Shown: positions 38,158-48,015 of the stretch, one piece after another
Numbering within the stretch: the stretch's first letter is position 1
Layout: each line of letters begins with the position of its first letter
NCBI RefSeq assembly: GCF_000014225.1
Contig: NC_008228.1
Span: 62,001 to 126,000, forward strand
Length of the DNA: 64,000 nucleotides
Direction of reading: 5' to 3'
Origin: Paraglaciecola sp. T6c
Lineage (GTDB): Bacteria; Pseudomonadota; Gammaproteobacteria; Enterobacterales; Alteromonadaceae
Notes under the pieces: model-generated
The model's input: the letters and a program-made list of their open reading frames with translations, nothing else
Told to the model about the DNA's origin: nothing
Database searches by the model: none
Translations under genes and position numbers: made by a program

Positions 38158-39012
38158 ATGTTAGCCCGCCGTTTTAATCGTTATATCGTTAGTATGTTGT
38201 TGTCCTTGATGTGTTTCGCGTCGAGCGCTGCTACTGCCGAAACAGAACGCGTTATTACTCTAGAAAATGACATGCAAGCCACCCATACTCAGGCGCGAGG
38301 TGAGGCAATTGCGAGTGTGTTACTCATTCATGGCTGGGCAGGCAACATGAATGAAGTGGGCGATATGTATAAGCGCTTAGCGGCGCAGCTGGCAGAGCAG
38401 CATATTGCCTCCCTTAGAATCAATATACGCGGCGAAAGTGAACGCGAAAAAAGCGGATATCGACTCACCAGTACTTTTTCGTCTCGGGTAACCGATGCTG
38501 AAACGGGGTTGATGTTTTTACGTCAGCAATATCCTGAAACTCCCACTGGTGTGGTCGGTTTTAGTCTTGGGGGGTCGACTACCATAAGGCTTATGGGACT
38601 GCACCCTACAGATATTGACAGTGTCGTGCTGTGGTCAAGCGCGGGAGACCCAGCGCTGGTAGGGCAAAGCATCCTATCCCCGGCACAAATGCGTGAAGTG
38701 CTTGATAACGGTGAAGTAAAAGTGCCTACATGGGAAACGCTAACCGTCACCAAAACGCATGTTTTGGGTATGATGGGGCACGACATTTATCAGAATATTA
38801 ACGCTTATAGCGGGCCCCTGTTGTCCATTCGAGGCAGCGAAGACTACGTTAAACCTATTGAGAAAACCTTACTCCCATTAACCTCATCAGTACTTGCTGA
38901 GGCCCGTGTCATTCAAGGAGCGGATCATATATTCGATTCGTTTAACCCCGAAAGCCAATACGATGAGCGGGTGATAAAGCAGACGTTGGACTGGTTAATC
39001 GATACGCTCTAA
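38158..39012 (+). CDS. Secreted alpha/beta hydrolase
   Basis: A 284-residue hydrolase with a signal peptide (to about residue 28, SSAATAE). It has an LIHGWAGNMNEV oxyanion loop, a nucleophile Ser in VGFSLGGSTTIRL, and a late IQGADHIFDSFNP His. It resembles prolyl-oligopeptidase-like or dienelactone-hydrolase-like exported esterases; substrate unknown. The start at 38158 has a GAAGG site 9 nt upstream. ATG 38149 and starts within dsbD are in frame but abut or lack such a site. Probably cotranscribed with dsbD. Confidence 0.8.
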   Translation: MLARRFNRYIVSMLLSLMCFASSAATAETERVITLENDMQATHTQARGEAIASVLLIHGWAGNMNEVGDMYKRLAAQLAEQHIASLRINIRGESEREKSGYRLTSTFSSRVTDAETGLMFLRQQYPETPTGVVGFSLGGSTTIRLMGLHPTDIDSVVLWSSAGDPALVGQSILSPAQMREVLDNGEVKVPTWETLTVTKTHVLGMMGHDIYQNINAYSGPLLSIRGSEDYVKPIEKTLLPLTSSVLAEARVIQGADHIFDSFNPESQYDERVIKQTLDWLIDTL

Positions 39013-39095
39013 GGCGTTATTCCACGGGGCAATGGCTAAGTACCATCTGCGCAATGTAATAACGCATTAGGGAAGGGGGCTATATAAGCTAGCGT

Positions 39096-39725
39096 TTATC
39101 GTGTACCGAATATTTTGTCTCCGGCATCACCTAAGCCTGGTAAAATGTAACCGTGCTCGTTGAGTTTGTCATCTACGGCTGCGGTATAAATGTCTACATC
39201 TGGGTGTTTGCTCACAACCGCTTCTATGCCTTCTGGTGCCGCGACCAAGAATAAGCCCATTATGTGTTGGCAACCTTTTTCTTTCAGTAAATCGATGGTC
39301 GCGATTAACGTACCGCCGGTGGCGAGCATAGGGTCAACTATTAGCGCAGTGCGCTCTTCCACATCTTTTACCACTTTGTCGAAATAAGCCACCGGCTGCA
39401 GCGTTTCTTCATCACGATACAAACCTACCACGCTGACCTTTGCATTTGGGATAAGCTGCATAACACCGTCTAACATGCCAAGACCGGCACGCAGAATAGG
39501 GACTATGGTGATTTTCTTGCCTTTGATCTTTTTGACTTTAATCGGCTGATCGTTCCAGCCGTTAATCTCAACAGTCTCGGTTTCTAACTCTCGGGTCGCT
39601 TCGTAGGTCAGCAGATTACCCACTTCACTGGCAAGCTCTCTAAAATTTTTGCTGCTGATGCCAGCCTCGCGCATCAAACCTAATTTATGTTGCACTAAGG
39701 GGTGATTGATTTCTTTGACTGACAC
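39096..39725 (-). CDS. upp: Uracil phosphoribosyltransferase
   Basis: Pyrimidine salvage: uracil plus PRPP to UMP. The 209-residue protein has the N-terminal [25 protein letters not shown], the PRPP loop [13 protein letters not shown] and the C-terminal uracil-binding [16 protein letters not shown]. All match Upp exactly in order and spacing. No uraA permease gene is adjacent, unlike in enterobacteria. Confidence 0.97.
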   Translation of the reverse strand: MSVKEINHPLVQHKLGLMREAGISSKNFRELASEVGNLLTYEATRELETETVEINGWNDQPIKVKKIKGKKITIVPILRAGLGMLDGVMQLIPNAKVSVVGLYRDEETLQPVAYFDKVVKDVEERTALIVDPMLATGGTLIATIDLLKEKGCQHIMGLFLVAAPEGIEAVVSKHPDVDIYTAAVDDKLNEHGYILPGLGDAGDKIFGTR

Positions 39726-39750
39726 AAGGTACCTCGAATGTAGAATGGAT

Positions 39751-40350
39751 TTATTTAATCAGTTTACTGACAAATAGCTCACTGTGCCTAAGTAAATCAG
39801 GATAAAAATGTAAAAAAGACTGTCTTAACTCACTGTCATTTTCGCTGATGTAGCCCATGGCTTGTTGAGCAAACTGGGTTGGACGACTGAAGCGTTTTTC
39901 AATGGTTTGCATAGCGCGCAAACAGGCGCTGAGGTTTTCATAGTCTGCTAACCATTGATGACTGATAAGCCCAGCCCTGACTCGGGCGAAATGAGGGCTG
40001 ACCTTATAATTAAGCTGCTCTAAGTCTCGATAAAATTGTTTAAACAAGGTGTGCATAGGTAATTTAGGCGCCGAAAATTGTTGCCAATGCTGGATCAACA
40101 AGTGGTCAAAATACACATCAAGCGCAATGCCTGCATAACGTCGTATCGGTCTAGGGAAATCTCGTTTTAAAGCCACTACCCGGGGATGAGAGTCAGTGAA
40201 AGTGTCAATTTGGCGATGCAAGCGCACACCAAGTTGTATATTTAGGGGGAAGTCAGCCAAGGCACTGCCTTTTACAAAATCCCCCAAAAAATTACCAACC
40301 AAACTGGTTTGAGTGTGTTTAGCAAGATGTAAATGTGCAATGTAGTTCAT
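39751..40350 (-). CDS. acpH: Acyl-carrier-protein phosphodiesterase
   Basis: Removes the 4'-phosphopantetheine arm from ACP. The 199-residue protein opens with [10 protein letters not shown] and [11 protein letters not shown], with the [12 protein letters not shown] and [10 protein letters not shown] motifs whose His/Asp residues bind metal in the HD-like AcpH family. It lies 25 nt upstream of upp on the same strand, perhaps cotranscribed. Confidence 0.93.
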   Translation of the reverse strand: MNYIAHLHLAKHTQTSLVGNFLGDFVKGSALADFPLNIQLGVRLHRQIDTFTDSHPRVVALKRDFPRPIRRYAGIALDVYFDHLLIQHWQQFSAPKLPMHTLFKQFYRDLEQLNYKVSPHFARVRAGLISHQWLADYENLSACLRAMQTIEKRFSRPTQFAQQAMGYISENDSELRQSFLHFYPDLLRHSELFVSKLIK

Positions 40351-40606
40351 GCTTGTATTTGAACGCGATACCGACTTGGGGTCAAATGGCTTATCAGTAT
40401 ACCTAGCACTGAGATTAAATACGTAAACTTGGGGGCAATCTTCGCTGATAAGACCAGTATTTTGCTGCTAATTTGTAAGTTAGCTCTATAATGGCCTCAA
40501 TTGAGTGCGATGAGTTGAAAATTTAAGCGAAATTAGTCGCTAATCGGATACTTATTTGCTAATAATGAAAGATAATTATCATTTTAACGAAGATAGCGGC
40601 GTATTC

Positions 40607-41050
40607 TTGAAAGTTTTATTAATTAATGGACCCAACCTCAATATGTTGGGCAAACGTGAACCCGAAGTTTATGGCTCACGTAGCCTACAAGATATTGTTA
40701 ACACCTTAAATGTGCAAGCAAAAGGCATGGGGATCGAGTTAGATCATGTGCAATCAAATGCTGAGCACGAGTTAATCGATGCTATTCACAGCGCTTATCA
40801 AAAAGTCGACTTTATAATGATCAATCCTGGTGCCTTTACGCATACCAGCGTTGCCTTACGCGATGCTTTACTCAGTGTATCGATTCCTTTCATCGAAGTG
40901 CATTTATCCAATGTTCATGCTCGCGAACCTTTTCGCCATCACTCGTACTTATCAGACGTAGCAGTGGGGGTGATATGTGGTTTGGGTGAACAGGGTTATG
41001 CGTTTGCACTCAATGCAGCTCAACAACATGTAAATAACCAAACGAATTAG
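40607..41050 (+). CDS. aroQ: 3-dehydroquinate dehydratase, type II
   Basis: Third step of the shikimate pathway. The 147-residue dodecameric type II enzyme has [36 protein letters not shown] and [18 protein letters not shown], including the catalytic Tyr and His. The start is uncertain: TTG 40607 ([10 protein letters not shown]) gives the normal family length, while ATG 40565 and TTG 40556 would add 14 or 17 residues not seen in most homologues. None has a clear ribosome-binding site. It precedes accB-accC, a conserved order. Confidence 0.93.
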   Translation: MKVLLINGPNLNMLGKREPEVYGSRSLQDIVNTLNVQAKGMGIELDHVQSNAEHELIDAIHSAYQKVDFIMINPGAFTHTSVALRDALLSVSIPFIEVHLSNVHAREPFRHHSYLSDVAVGVICGLGEQGYAFALNAAQQHVNNQTN

Positions 41051-41109
41051 TTGCCGTGGTCGGTGTGCTACCGGTCGCTTATGTATACAAATCAAAAAGA
41101 GATAACATC

Positions 41110-41556
41110 ATGGATATACGCAAAATTAAGAAACTCATCGAGTTAGTAGAAGAATCAGGTATTTCTGAGTTAGAAATTACTGAAGGTGAAGAATCTGTAC
41201 GAATCCATCGTAGCGGCCAGCCGGCAGCGCAAGTACAGTACTCTGCCCCTATCCAACAAGCTGCACCTGTAGCAGCTGCTCCCGTCGTTGAAGCAGCACC
41301 TGCAGCCGTTGCTGAAACCAGTGGACACCGTGTTAAGTCTCCAATGGTCGGTACTTTCTACCGTTCATCTTCTCCAGGTTCAAAACCTTTTGCTGAAGTG
41401 GGCCAAAGCGTCAAAGTAGGCGACACTTTATGTATCATCGAAGCCATGAAAATGATGAATCAAATTGAGTCGGACAAAGCTGGCGTTATCAAAGAAATCC
41501 TAATCGACAACCAAGAGCCGGTTGAATTCGATCAGCCCCTATTCATCATTGAATAA
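41110..41556 (+). CDS. accB: Biotin carboxyl carrier protein of acetyl-CoA carboxylase
   Basis: Carries the biotin of acetyl-CoA carboxylase. The 148-residue protein starts [18 protein letters not shown], has an Ala/Pro-rich linker at about residues 45-75, and a C-terminal biotinyl domain with the biotinylated Lys in [10 protein letters not shown]. The ATG at 41110 follows from homology; longer in-frame starts lack a homologue match. It is 14 nt upstream of accC. Confidence 0.97.
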   Translation: MDIRKIKKLIELVEESGISELEITEGEESVRIHRSGQPAAQVQYSAPIQQAAPVAAAPVVEAAPAAVAETSGHRVKSPMVGTFYRSSSPGSKPFAEVGQSVKVGDTLCIIEAMKMMNQIESDKAGVIKEILIDNQEPVEFDQPLFIIE

Positions 41557-41570
41557 GCAGGTTACTGAAA

Positions 41571-42920
41571 ATGCTTGATAAAGTACTGATTGCCAATCGC
41601 GGTGAAATTGCGCTTCGCATCTTGCGTGCCTGTAAAGAGTTAGGCATCAAGACAGTCGCAGTGCACTCCACCGCAGATGAAAGTTTAAAGCACGTGCTTT
41701 TGGCTGACGAAACCATTTGTATCGGTAAGCCATCTGCAACCGAAAGTTACTTAAACATTCCGCGTATTATCGCAGCGGCAGAAGTCACTAACTCAGTGGC
41801 TATTCACCCTGGTTACGGCTTTTTAGCAGAGAATGCTGATTTTGCCGAAGCGGTTGAACGTAGCGGGTTTATTTTCATTGGACCAAAAGCTGAAACCATA
41901 AATTTGATGGGCGACAAAGTGTCGGCAATCAAATCGATGAAGGCGGCCGGAGTACCTTGTGTACCGGGTTCTGATGGGCCATTGAATGATGATGAAGCGC
42001 GCAATAAAAAGTTAGCCCAAGGCATCGGTTATCCGATTATTGTCAAAGCCGCTGGTGGCGGTGGCGGCCGTGGTATGCGCGTTGTTCGCAGTGAAGAAGA
42101 GCTAATCGGTGCTATTGCAGCAACGAAAGGCGAAGCAGCCGCCGCGTTCAACAACGATGTGGTTTACATGGAGAAGTTCCTTGAAAACCCTCGCCACGTT
42201 GAAATTCAAATTTTGGCTGATGGTCAAGGTAGCGCAATTCATTTAGGTGAGCGTGACTGCTCTATGCAGCGTCGTCACCAAAAGGTGGTTGAAGAAGCGC
42301 CAGCGCCAGGCATTACTGAAGAAATGCGCGCCAAAATTGGTGCCCGTTGTTGCCAAGCATGTATCGATATCGGATACCGCGGAGCAGGTACGTTTGAATT
42401 CTTGTTCGAAAATGGTGAGTTTTATTTCATTGAAATGAACACCAGAATTCAGGTTGAGCATCCAGTATCAGAAATGATCACGGGTGTCGATTTGATCAAA
42501 GAGCAATTGCGTATTGCGGACGGCCAAAAGCTAACGATTTCTCAAGAGCAGATCCAAGTGCGTGGGCATGCGATTGAATGTCGTATTAATGCTGAAGATC
42601 CAGACACTTTCATACCAAGCCCAGGTAAAATTAATATGTTTCACCCACCTGGTGGCTTAGGTGTGCGTTGGGATTCACATATTTATGCGGGTTATTCCGT
42701 ACCGCCTAACTATGACTCTATGATTGGTAAGTTGATTACATACGGTGAAACCCGTGAAGTGGCGATTGCTAGAATGCGCCACGCATTAGGCGAGCTGGTC
42801 ATTGAAGGTATAAAAACCAATATTCCATTACAACAGCGTATTATGGCCGATGAAGCCTTTGCCGCTGGTGGTGCGAATATTCACTATCTTGAGAAGAAAC
42901 TAGGCCTTGGTGGTCACTAG
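41571..42920 (+). CDS. accC: Biotin carboxylase subunit of acetyl-CoA carboxylase
   Basis: Carboxylates biotin on AccB using ATP and bicarbonate. The 449-residue ATP-grasp protein has [20 protein letters not shown], the glycine-rich [36 protein letters not shown] and [24 protein letters not shown]. Full length. Followed by a strong terminator, ending the aroQ-accB-accC operon. Confidence 0.98.
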   Translation: MLDKVLIANRGEIALRILRACKELGIKTVAVHSTADESLKHVLLADETICIGKPSATESYLNIPRIIAAAEVTNSVAIHPGYGFLAENADFAEAVERSGFIFIGPKAETINLMGDKVSAIKSMKAAGVPCVPGSDGPLNDDEARNKKLAQGIGYPIIVKAAGGGGGRGMRVVRSEEELIGAIAATKGEAAAAFNNDVVYMEKFLENPRHVEIQILADGQGSAIHLGERDCSMQRRHQKVVEEAPAPGITEEMRAKIGARCCQACIDIGYRGAGTFEFLFENGEFYFIEMNTRIQVEHPVSEMITGVDLIKEQLRIADGQKLTISQEQIQVRGHAIECRINAEDPDTFIPSPGKINMFHPPGGLGVRWDSHIYAGYSVPPNYDSMIGKLITYGETREVAIARMRHALGELVIEGIKTNIPLQQRIMADEAFAAGGANIHYLEKKLGLGGH

Positions 42921-42943
42921 TTTAGGTCTTTCGAGATAAATCG

Positions 42944-42973
42944 AAAAAGAGTGCTTATGCACTCTTTTTTTTT
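42944..42973 (+). terminator. Terminator of the aroQ-accBC operon
   Basis: Hairpin AAAAAGAGTGC-TTAT-GCACTCTTTTT followed by further T residues, 23 nt after the accC stop. Confidence 0.9.
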
Positions 42974-42986
42974 GAGCTGTATATGG

Positions 42987-44351
42987 TTAACCTGGTGCGT
43001 CAGCCGTTTCTTTAGCTTGAATACGGTTTAGCCTCCAAAGTGAATACCAACCTATTGCAATGCCTGATACAACATTAGCGACGGCGATACCAAAAAAGGC
43101 ATAATCGATTTGCGCAAATGTGGCGCCAAGCCAAGATAAAGGGACATAAAATAACGCAGAGCGAACCACGTAAAACCCCAGCCCCACTTTAGCCTTGCCA
43201 ATAGAGTTGAAGGCAGCAGCAGCTACAATTACGATACCGTAACCCCAGACACTCAAGGGAATGATGCGCAGATAACTCAACGCCTGGGCTGATACTTTGC
43301 CGTCGTCCGTAAAAGCACCGACAATAAACGGCCCGGTAAACCATAAAAACGCACTCAACATCAACGCCCATACAATACACACCCAATAGCTAATCTTGAG
43401 TCCATCAATAATGCGTTGAACTTTGCCCGCGCCCCAATTTTGTCCCGCCAATGGGCCAATGGCAGAAGACAAAGCAAGCATGGGTATCACCGCAAAAAAC
43501 TCGATTCGTGTTGCCACGCCGAATGCAGCAACTGATTTCTCGCCAAACCACGCCACAATAGCGGTGACAATGGCGATCGATAAAGGATTGACCATATTAC
43601 CCGCGGCGGCAGGCACAGCAATAGAAAGCAAGTAGCGCCACGAAGCCACTAGTTGCTCTTTGGAGGCAAGCTGAAAACTCAGTAATTTTTCACGCATAAC
43701 CAGTATGGCTAGTGATGCGAACAGAGTCAGTACTTGGGCCAGTAAAGTGCCGTAAGCTGCTCCTTCAATATTAAAGGCCGGAATAACGCCCCAACCAAAA
43801 ATTAAGATAGGTGTGGCCACAATATTGACCAGCGCAGAGCCAATCATCATTAAGCTTGGCCAGAATGCATCCCCTACCGAACGGATCAAAGCGTTTGCAA
43901 TCATGGGCACAACTAAGAACGGCACAGAGATAAACCAGATACGCATATAGCGCGCACCTAACTCCAACACTTGCCCTGTTGCACCTAATAAACTCAGTAA
44001 CGGTTTCACGTATGTATAACCAAGAATAGCCACAAACATAACCACCAATATACCGAGTAATAAACTATCGGTAGACAAACGCTTGGCCTGTTCTTTGTCA
44101 TTTGAGCCCACGGCGCGGGAGACCGCTGATGCCGCTCCAACCCCCAAGCCGATGGCTAAACTTGATATGCTCATAGTGATGGGAAAGCTGAATGACAAAG
44201 CGGCAAGGTGTTCGGTACCTAATTGGCTAACAAAATAGGTATCGATTAACGACACTGACAGCACCGCGATAATGCCAAAAATCATGGGTAAGGTGAGTTT
44301 CACTAATACCTGATGAACAGGTGGGACAGTTAAGTCGCGAGATGTAGGCAA
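42987..44351 (-). CDS. MATE family multidrug/Na+ efflux transporter
   Basis: An inner-membrane antiporter of 454 residues with twelve predicted helices in two homologous halves. The first half starts LPMIFGIIAVLSVSLIDTYFVSQLGTEHLAALSFSFPI, typical of MATE (DinF/NorM-like) proteins. I set the start at TTG 44351 (MPTSRDLTVPP) because a GGGAG site lies 5 nt upstream; an in-frame start at 44414 would add a hydrophobic, poorly conserved 21-residue stretch. Placed between accC and prmA on the opposite strand. Substrate unknown. Confidence 0.9.
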   Translation of the reverse strand: MPTSRDLTVPPVHQVLVKLTLPMIFGIIAVLSVSLIDTYFVSQLGTEHLAALSFSFPITMSISSLAIGLGVGAASAVSRAVGSNDKEQAKRLSTDSLLLGILVVMFVAILGYTYVKPLLSLLGATGQVLELGARYMRIWFISVPFLVVPMIANALIRSVGDAFWPSLMMIGSALVNIVATPILIFGWGVIPAFNIEGAAYGTLLAQVLTLFASLAILVMREKLLSFQLASKEQLVASWRYLLSIAVPAAAGNMVNPLSIAIVTAIVAWFGEKSVAAFGVATRIEFFAVIPMLALSSAIGPLAGQNWGAGKVQRIIDGLKISYWVCIVWALMLSAFLWFTGPFIVGAFTDDGKVSAQALSYLRIIPLSVWGYGIVIVAAAAFNSIGKAKVGLGFYVVRSALFYVPLSWLGATFAQIDYAFFGIAVANVVSGIAIGWYSLWRLNRIQAKETADAPG

Positions 44352-44491
44352 GATAGCTCCCAAAAAATAAACACAGACAATAACAAGAACGCAATTATCT
44401 ATGCAAAAGTTCAACGTGATCGGTGAACACGTTAGTTTACGCTAATTAACTAATGTTATACTGGCTTCTTTGCCATTAGATAAGACCTACC

Positions 44492-45370
44492 ATGCCTTGG
44501 ATCCAACTCATCATCGACACCAAAGCCAAATATGCCGAACAAGTAGGCGATATGTTAAGTGCCAATGGTGCACAAGCAGTCACCTTTGTTGACGCCAAAG
44601 ACACCCCTATGTACGAGCCCAAGCCAGGAGAGGTGATGTTATGGCCTGAAACGCAAGTCATGGGCTTATACGAAGCGGATTATGATATGGACGGCGTCGT
44701 GGCAAGAATGAGTAAATCAAAGGTGCTAGGGGCAGATTTCCCTCACAAGCTTGACCAACTAGAAGACAAAGATTGGGAGCGAGAATGGATGGACAACTTT
44801 CACCCTATGCGTTTTGGTCAGCGCCTGTGGATTTGCCCAAGTTGGCGCGACGTGCCTGACCCAAGCGCGGTGAATGTTATGCTCGACCCAGGACTCGCAT
44901 TCGGCACGGGTACGCACCCAACAACCGCCTTGTGTTTACGTTGGTTAGATGCGCTAGAGTTAAGCGATAAGTTAGTGGTCGATTTTGGCTGTGGCTCCGG
45001 AATACTGGGGATAGCGGCAATTAAGTTAGGCGCGAAGCGGGTGGTAGGCATCGATATTGACCCTCAAGCCCTACTGTCGAGCCAAACCAATGCCGATCGT
45101 AATCACATAGGCGACAAAATAGAGCTGTATTTGCCCGAGCATCAACCTGAATTAAAGGCTGATGTCGTGCTGGCGAATATACTCGCAGGACCACTTCGGG
45201 ATTTACGTGAAGTGATCACTGCGTATTGTAAATCTGGTGGCAAATTGGTTCTATCTGGCATCTTGGCCGAACAGGCTCAAGGGATCAACGATTTATACAG
45301 TCAAGACTTTCACATGGAGCCGATTGAAATTGACGGTGAATGGGCCAGGGTATCAGGTAAGCGCAAATAG
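44492..45370 (+). CDS. prmA: Ribosomal protein L11 methyltransferase
   Basis: Trimethylates ribosomal protein L11 with SAM. The 292-residue protein has the N-terminal [10 protein letters not shown] substrate domain, the linker [18 protein letters not shown], the SAM loop [20 protein letters not shown] and [13 protein letters not shown]. Commonly followed in gammaproteobacteria by dusB-fis; here those genes are absent and a HxlR regulator on the other strand follows. Confidence 0.97.
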   Translation: MPWIQLIIDTKAKYAEQVGDMLSANGAQAVTFVDAKDTPMYEPKPGEVMLWPETQVMGLYEADYDMDGVVARMSKSKVLGADFPHKLDQLEDKDWEREWMDNFHPMRFGQRLWICPSWRDVPDPSAVNVMLDPGLAFGTGTHPTTALCLRWLDALELSDKLVVDFGCGSGILGIAAIKLGAKRVVGIDIDPQALLSSQTNADRNHIGDKIELYLPEHQPELKADVVLANILAGPLRDLREVITAYCKSGGKLVLSGILAEQAQGINDLYSQDFHMEPIEIDGEWARVSGKRK

Positions 45371-45393
45371 CGAAGCCTGCGGCTAAAAGGTTG

Positions 45394-45906
45394 TCACGAA
45401 TTACCGGCGTAAATATCAAGTTTAATGCCGGTTTCTTCCCCTCTTTCCACTTTGTTTAAAATGCCTGCCCCTAACGCTCCTGAGGTATTATTCACATTCA
45501 TGGCCTCCCCACATATCGAGCAAGCTACATGTGCTGTGCCAGCTTCGCCACAAGTCGTATGAAAATAATGAACAGGAGGGCCATCCAGATCTCCCTCCCA
45601 CTTGTCTCCCCAGTGGACAATCGCCAGCATGATAGGGTAGAGGTCAAGGCCCTTCTCGGTAAGCTTATATTCAAAGTGTTGTCTGTTTTCATCATATAAG
45701 TCTTTATACAGTACCCCTGAATCGACTAAACGATTGAGGCGGTCAGATAGGCGATGCTTGGTTATCCCTAATGATTTCTGCAATTCGGAAAACTTAGTGA
45801 CTTTCCAAAAGATATCTCTGAGGATAAGCAGTGTCCAGCGATCGCCGAATATCGCAGCTGAACGCGCGATAGAGCAAGATTGCTCGTTTATTTGGCTCCA
45901 TTTCAT
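45394..45906 (-). CDS. HxlR-type winged-helix transcriptional regulator
   Basis: A 170-residue DNA-binding protein. The N-terminal winged helix (CSIARSAAIFGDRWTLLILRDIF, FSELQKSLGITKHRLSDRLNRLV, YKLTEKGLDLYPI) is HxlR family, with the conserved Cys11 often used as a thiol sensor. A C-terminal extension has a Cys/His cluster (HTTCGEAGTAHVACSICGEAM) that could bind metal. No obvious target gene is adjacent; the upstream side is a long non-coding stretch. Confidence 0.88.
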   Translation of the reverse strand: MKWSQINEQSCSIARSAAIFGDRWTLLILRDIFWKVTKFSELQKSLGITKHRLSDRLNRLVDSGVLYKDLYDENRQHFEYKLTEKGLDLYPIMLAIVHWGDKWEGDLDGPPVHYFHTTCGEAGTAHVACSICGEAMNVNNTSGALGAGILNKVERGEETGIKLDIYAGNS

Positions 45907-46324
45907 AACGTAAATTCTTTTTCTTATTTTAATGACTGTGTTAATTCACAACATAGGTTGAAACGTTTGGCAAAAGAGGTGTTTGCACATCAGGTTTATT
46001 TGTCGTTCCGAATAAGAACGGGCTGCAATTATTCCAAGTACGTGTCGGTAACCCATGGACTAATTGACCGGAAAACACAGAAAAATCATTCTTTTTAACT
46101 TCAACGAGTTAACAGATTAACAGTAATTCCACTGACGAGAATGAAAATAATTGAAAAATTCCTTACCAAAATTTATCTAAATTAGACCCTATAAATATAA
46201 CCTTTTATTTCTCGGTAATTATTTTCAACGCAGTGTTGTGACTGTGCTGGGCGCTTTTTTACCTCAATAAAATCGCTCTAATGCACATGCTGAATTTGCA
46301 TGATAAGTTTATAAATATACCTCT
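45907..46324. other. AT-rich stretch without a gene
   Basis: No supportable coding sequence, RNA or repeat. It lies between the HxlR gene and a gene remnant and is more AT-rich than its neighbours by eye. The upstream part of the broken gene at 46325 was probably lost from here. Confidence 0.45.
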
Positions 46325-46507
46325 TTGCGTGCGTTTGATACGAGTACTGAGAACGACATCGTGTTCATCTTGTCGGATGCAGCTGTGACCATTAATTTAG
46401 CGTATGTACCGCTAAACCTGTCTAATCTGACCCAAATCGCCATTTTCGGGGTTGGCGGAGATCAAGGTAACAGCATTTACATTACTGACATGAACCTTAG
46501 CAAGTAG
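46325..46507 (+). pseudogene. 3' remnant of a larger, probably secreted, beta-sandwich protein
   Basis: An open stretch of 60 codons ending in TAG with no ribosome-binding site or sensible start (the first usable codon is TTG). Its translation (NLSNLTQIAIFGVGGDQGNS then IYITDMNLSK) looks like the last strands of a beta-sandwich domain of the kind at the C-terminus of exported polysaccharide-active enzymes. A proper terminator follows 13 nt later, as expected for the end of a real gene. I cannot name the parent protein. Confidence 0.45.
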
Positions 46508-46519
46508 CAAAAGCAACTG

Positions 46520-46563
46520 GACCACAGGTTAAATGTGCTTAACCTGTGGTTTAGGTTTTTTTA
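46520..46563 (+). terminator. Terminator behind the gene remnant
   Basis: ACCACAGGTTAA and TTAACCTGTGGT form a 12-bp stem around a 6-nt loop, followed by TTAGGTTTTTTT. Confidence 0.85.
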
Positions 46564-46791
46564 TGCGCAATTTACAACAGTTTCTATACGCTATTTGCAA
46601 TAGTGTGCAGACATAATAAGAAGTGTATTTACCTAATGGTGCAATGTCTAATGCGGTGGTGCAGATAAGCACGTTGATGAATTGTTATATAGGTTGTAAA
46701 GCCCTGAATTTAAAGGCTTGTTTATAAAGAGAAATGTGGTGTTGTTTTTGCTACATTTGCGCTCCTTTTATAATTTGTTATTGGTATTGAG

Positions 46792-47910
46792 ATGTTCCAA
46801 GGTTTTTCCTGCTTATCTAATGCGTCACTGCTCTTCGTATTTTCTATTTTTTGTTCCACTGCATCTGCTGAAAAAGTCATTTATGATACCGACATGGGGA
46901 TCGACGATTGGTCGGCCATGCTGGTGGTAGCGAATCACCCAGAGATTGAATTGCTCGGAGTGACATCAAATGGCGTAGGGGAAGGTCACTGCGCTGATAA
47001 TATGGTGAATATTCCGGGCTTGTTGGCGCTGTCAAATTCGCCAGATGTGCCCTTTGCGTGTGGTGATGATTTCCCGATGGATGGTTACTATGCCTTTCCG
47101 GCCCCGTGGCGGCAACAAGCGGATACCTTGTCAGGGGTGCCTGTGCCCAAAACCAACCGTAAGCCAACAGAGCTTGATGCTGTTGATTTGATTCATCAGC
47201 TGCTTAGCCAGCAAAATGAGCAAGTAGTATTACTCAGTGCTGGTAGCTTAACGAATATCGCCCAGTGGCTGCAGAAATACCCGCAAGATATACCCAAAGT
47301 TTCGCGCTTAGTGATGATGGGGGGCGGTTTCGATGCCCCAGGCAATATTATTGTGCCTGGCTTTACGGGGGATCACCCCAACAAAAAAGCTGAGTGGAAC
47401 ATATATGTAGATGCGGTGGCAGCTGATATCGTATTTGCATCTGATTTAGCGGTAGAAGTAGTCGGGCTCGATTTAACCAATCAGGTCATGGTGACCCCAG
47501 AATACGCCAAGCGTTTTAAGTCACAGGTTAAAACCCAAGCAGCAGAGTTTTGGGATAAAGTATTAGACGACAACGACTGGTTTATCGAATCGGATGAGTA
47601 TTACTTTTGGGACGTGCTAGCCGCACTCGTGGTGGTTGAACCTGAGCTATGCCAAGGCGAAATGCAGTCGGTATGGGTTGAATATACCAAGGTGGCCGCT
47701 GGGGATAAATGGGTAGATACCAGCATGCCAGACGTCACTGAAGCCGGTCTACCTCGCTCTCATTACGACCCCGCTACATTTGGTATTACCCGCATTGGCG
47801 GTGACAATCCAAAAGTGAAAATATGCCGCCACACCCAGCCACAAAGAGCGTTCGATGCGTTGATTGAAATACTTAATATTGAAAAGCAATCAGGCAACAA
47901 GGCCATCTGA
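46792..47910 (+). CDS. Exported nucleoside hydrolase-like protein
   Basis: A 372-residue protein with a signal peptide (to about residue 28, STASAEK). The mature part opens with VIYDTDMGIDDWSAMLVVA, the Ca-binding Asp cluster of inosine-uridine nucleoside hydrolases, and continues with LLSAGSLTNIAQWL, VMMGGGFDAPGN and EWNIYVDAVAADIVF. The usual catalytic HD of the C-terminal part is WD here (YYFWDVLAAL), so activity may differ. Expected to split nucleosides or a related N-riboside outside the cytoplasm. No clear ribosome-binding site before ATG 46792. In an otherwise decaying region. Confidence 0.87.
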   Translation: MFQGFSCLSNASLLFVFSIFCSTASAEKVIYDTDMGIDDWSAMLVVANHPEIELLGVTSNGVGEGHCADNMVNIPGLLALSNSPDVPFACGDDFPMDGYYAFPAPWRQQADTLSGVPVPKTNRKPTELDAVDLIHQLLSQQNEQVVLLSAGSLTNIAQWLQKYPQDIPKVSRLVMMGGGFDAPGNIIVPGFTGDHPNKKAEWNIYVDAVAADIVFASDLAVEVVGLDLTNQVMVTPEYAKRFKSQVKTQAAEFWDKVLDDNDWFIESDEYYFWDVLAALVVVEPELCQGEMQSVWVEYTKVAAGDKWVDTSMPDVTEAGLPRSHYDPATFGITRIGGDNPKVKICRHTQPQRAFDALIEILNIEKQSGNKAI

Positions 47911-47925
47911 TGCGCTAGTACGTTC

Positions 47926-47965
47926 AAAGCCGTTAGCCGGTTCGCTCAAGCTAACGGTCTTTGAT
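47926..47965 (+). terminator. Probable terminator of the nucleoside hydrolase gene
   Basis: CCGTTAGC (47930-47937) pairs with GCTAACGG (47950-47957) around a 12-nt loop, followed by TCTTTGATTGCTTT. The T-tract is imperfect. Confidence 0.55.
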
Positions 47966-48015
47966 TGCTTTACTCGCTTATCTATTCGATTAATGACTGA
48001 ATCAGCCTGGCTTAG

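Noticed and set aside
45880-46098. 72-codon frame upstream of the HxlR gene
   Set aside because: Overlaps the HxlR start on the other strand, has no domain and no supporting ribosome-binding site.
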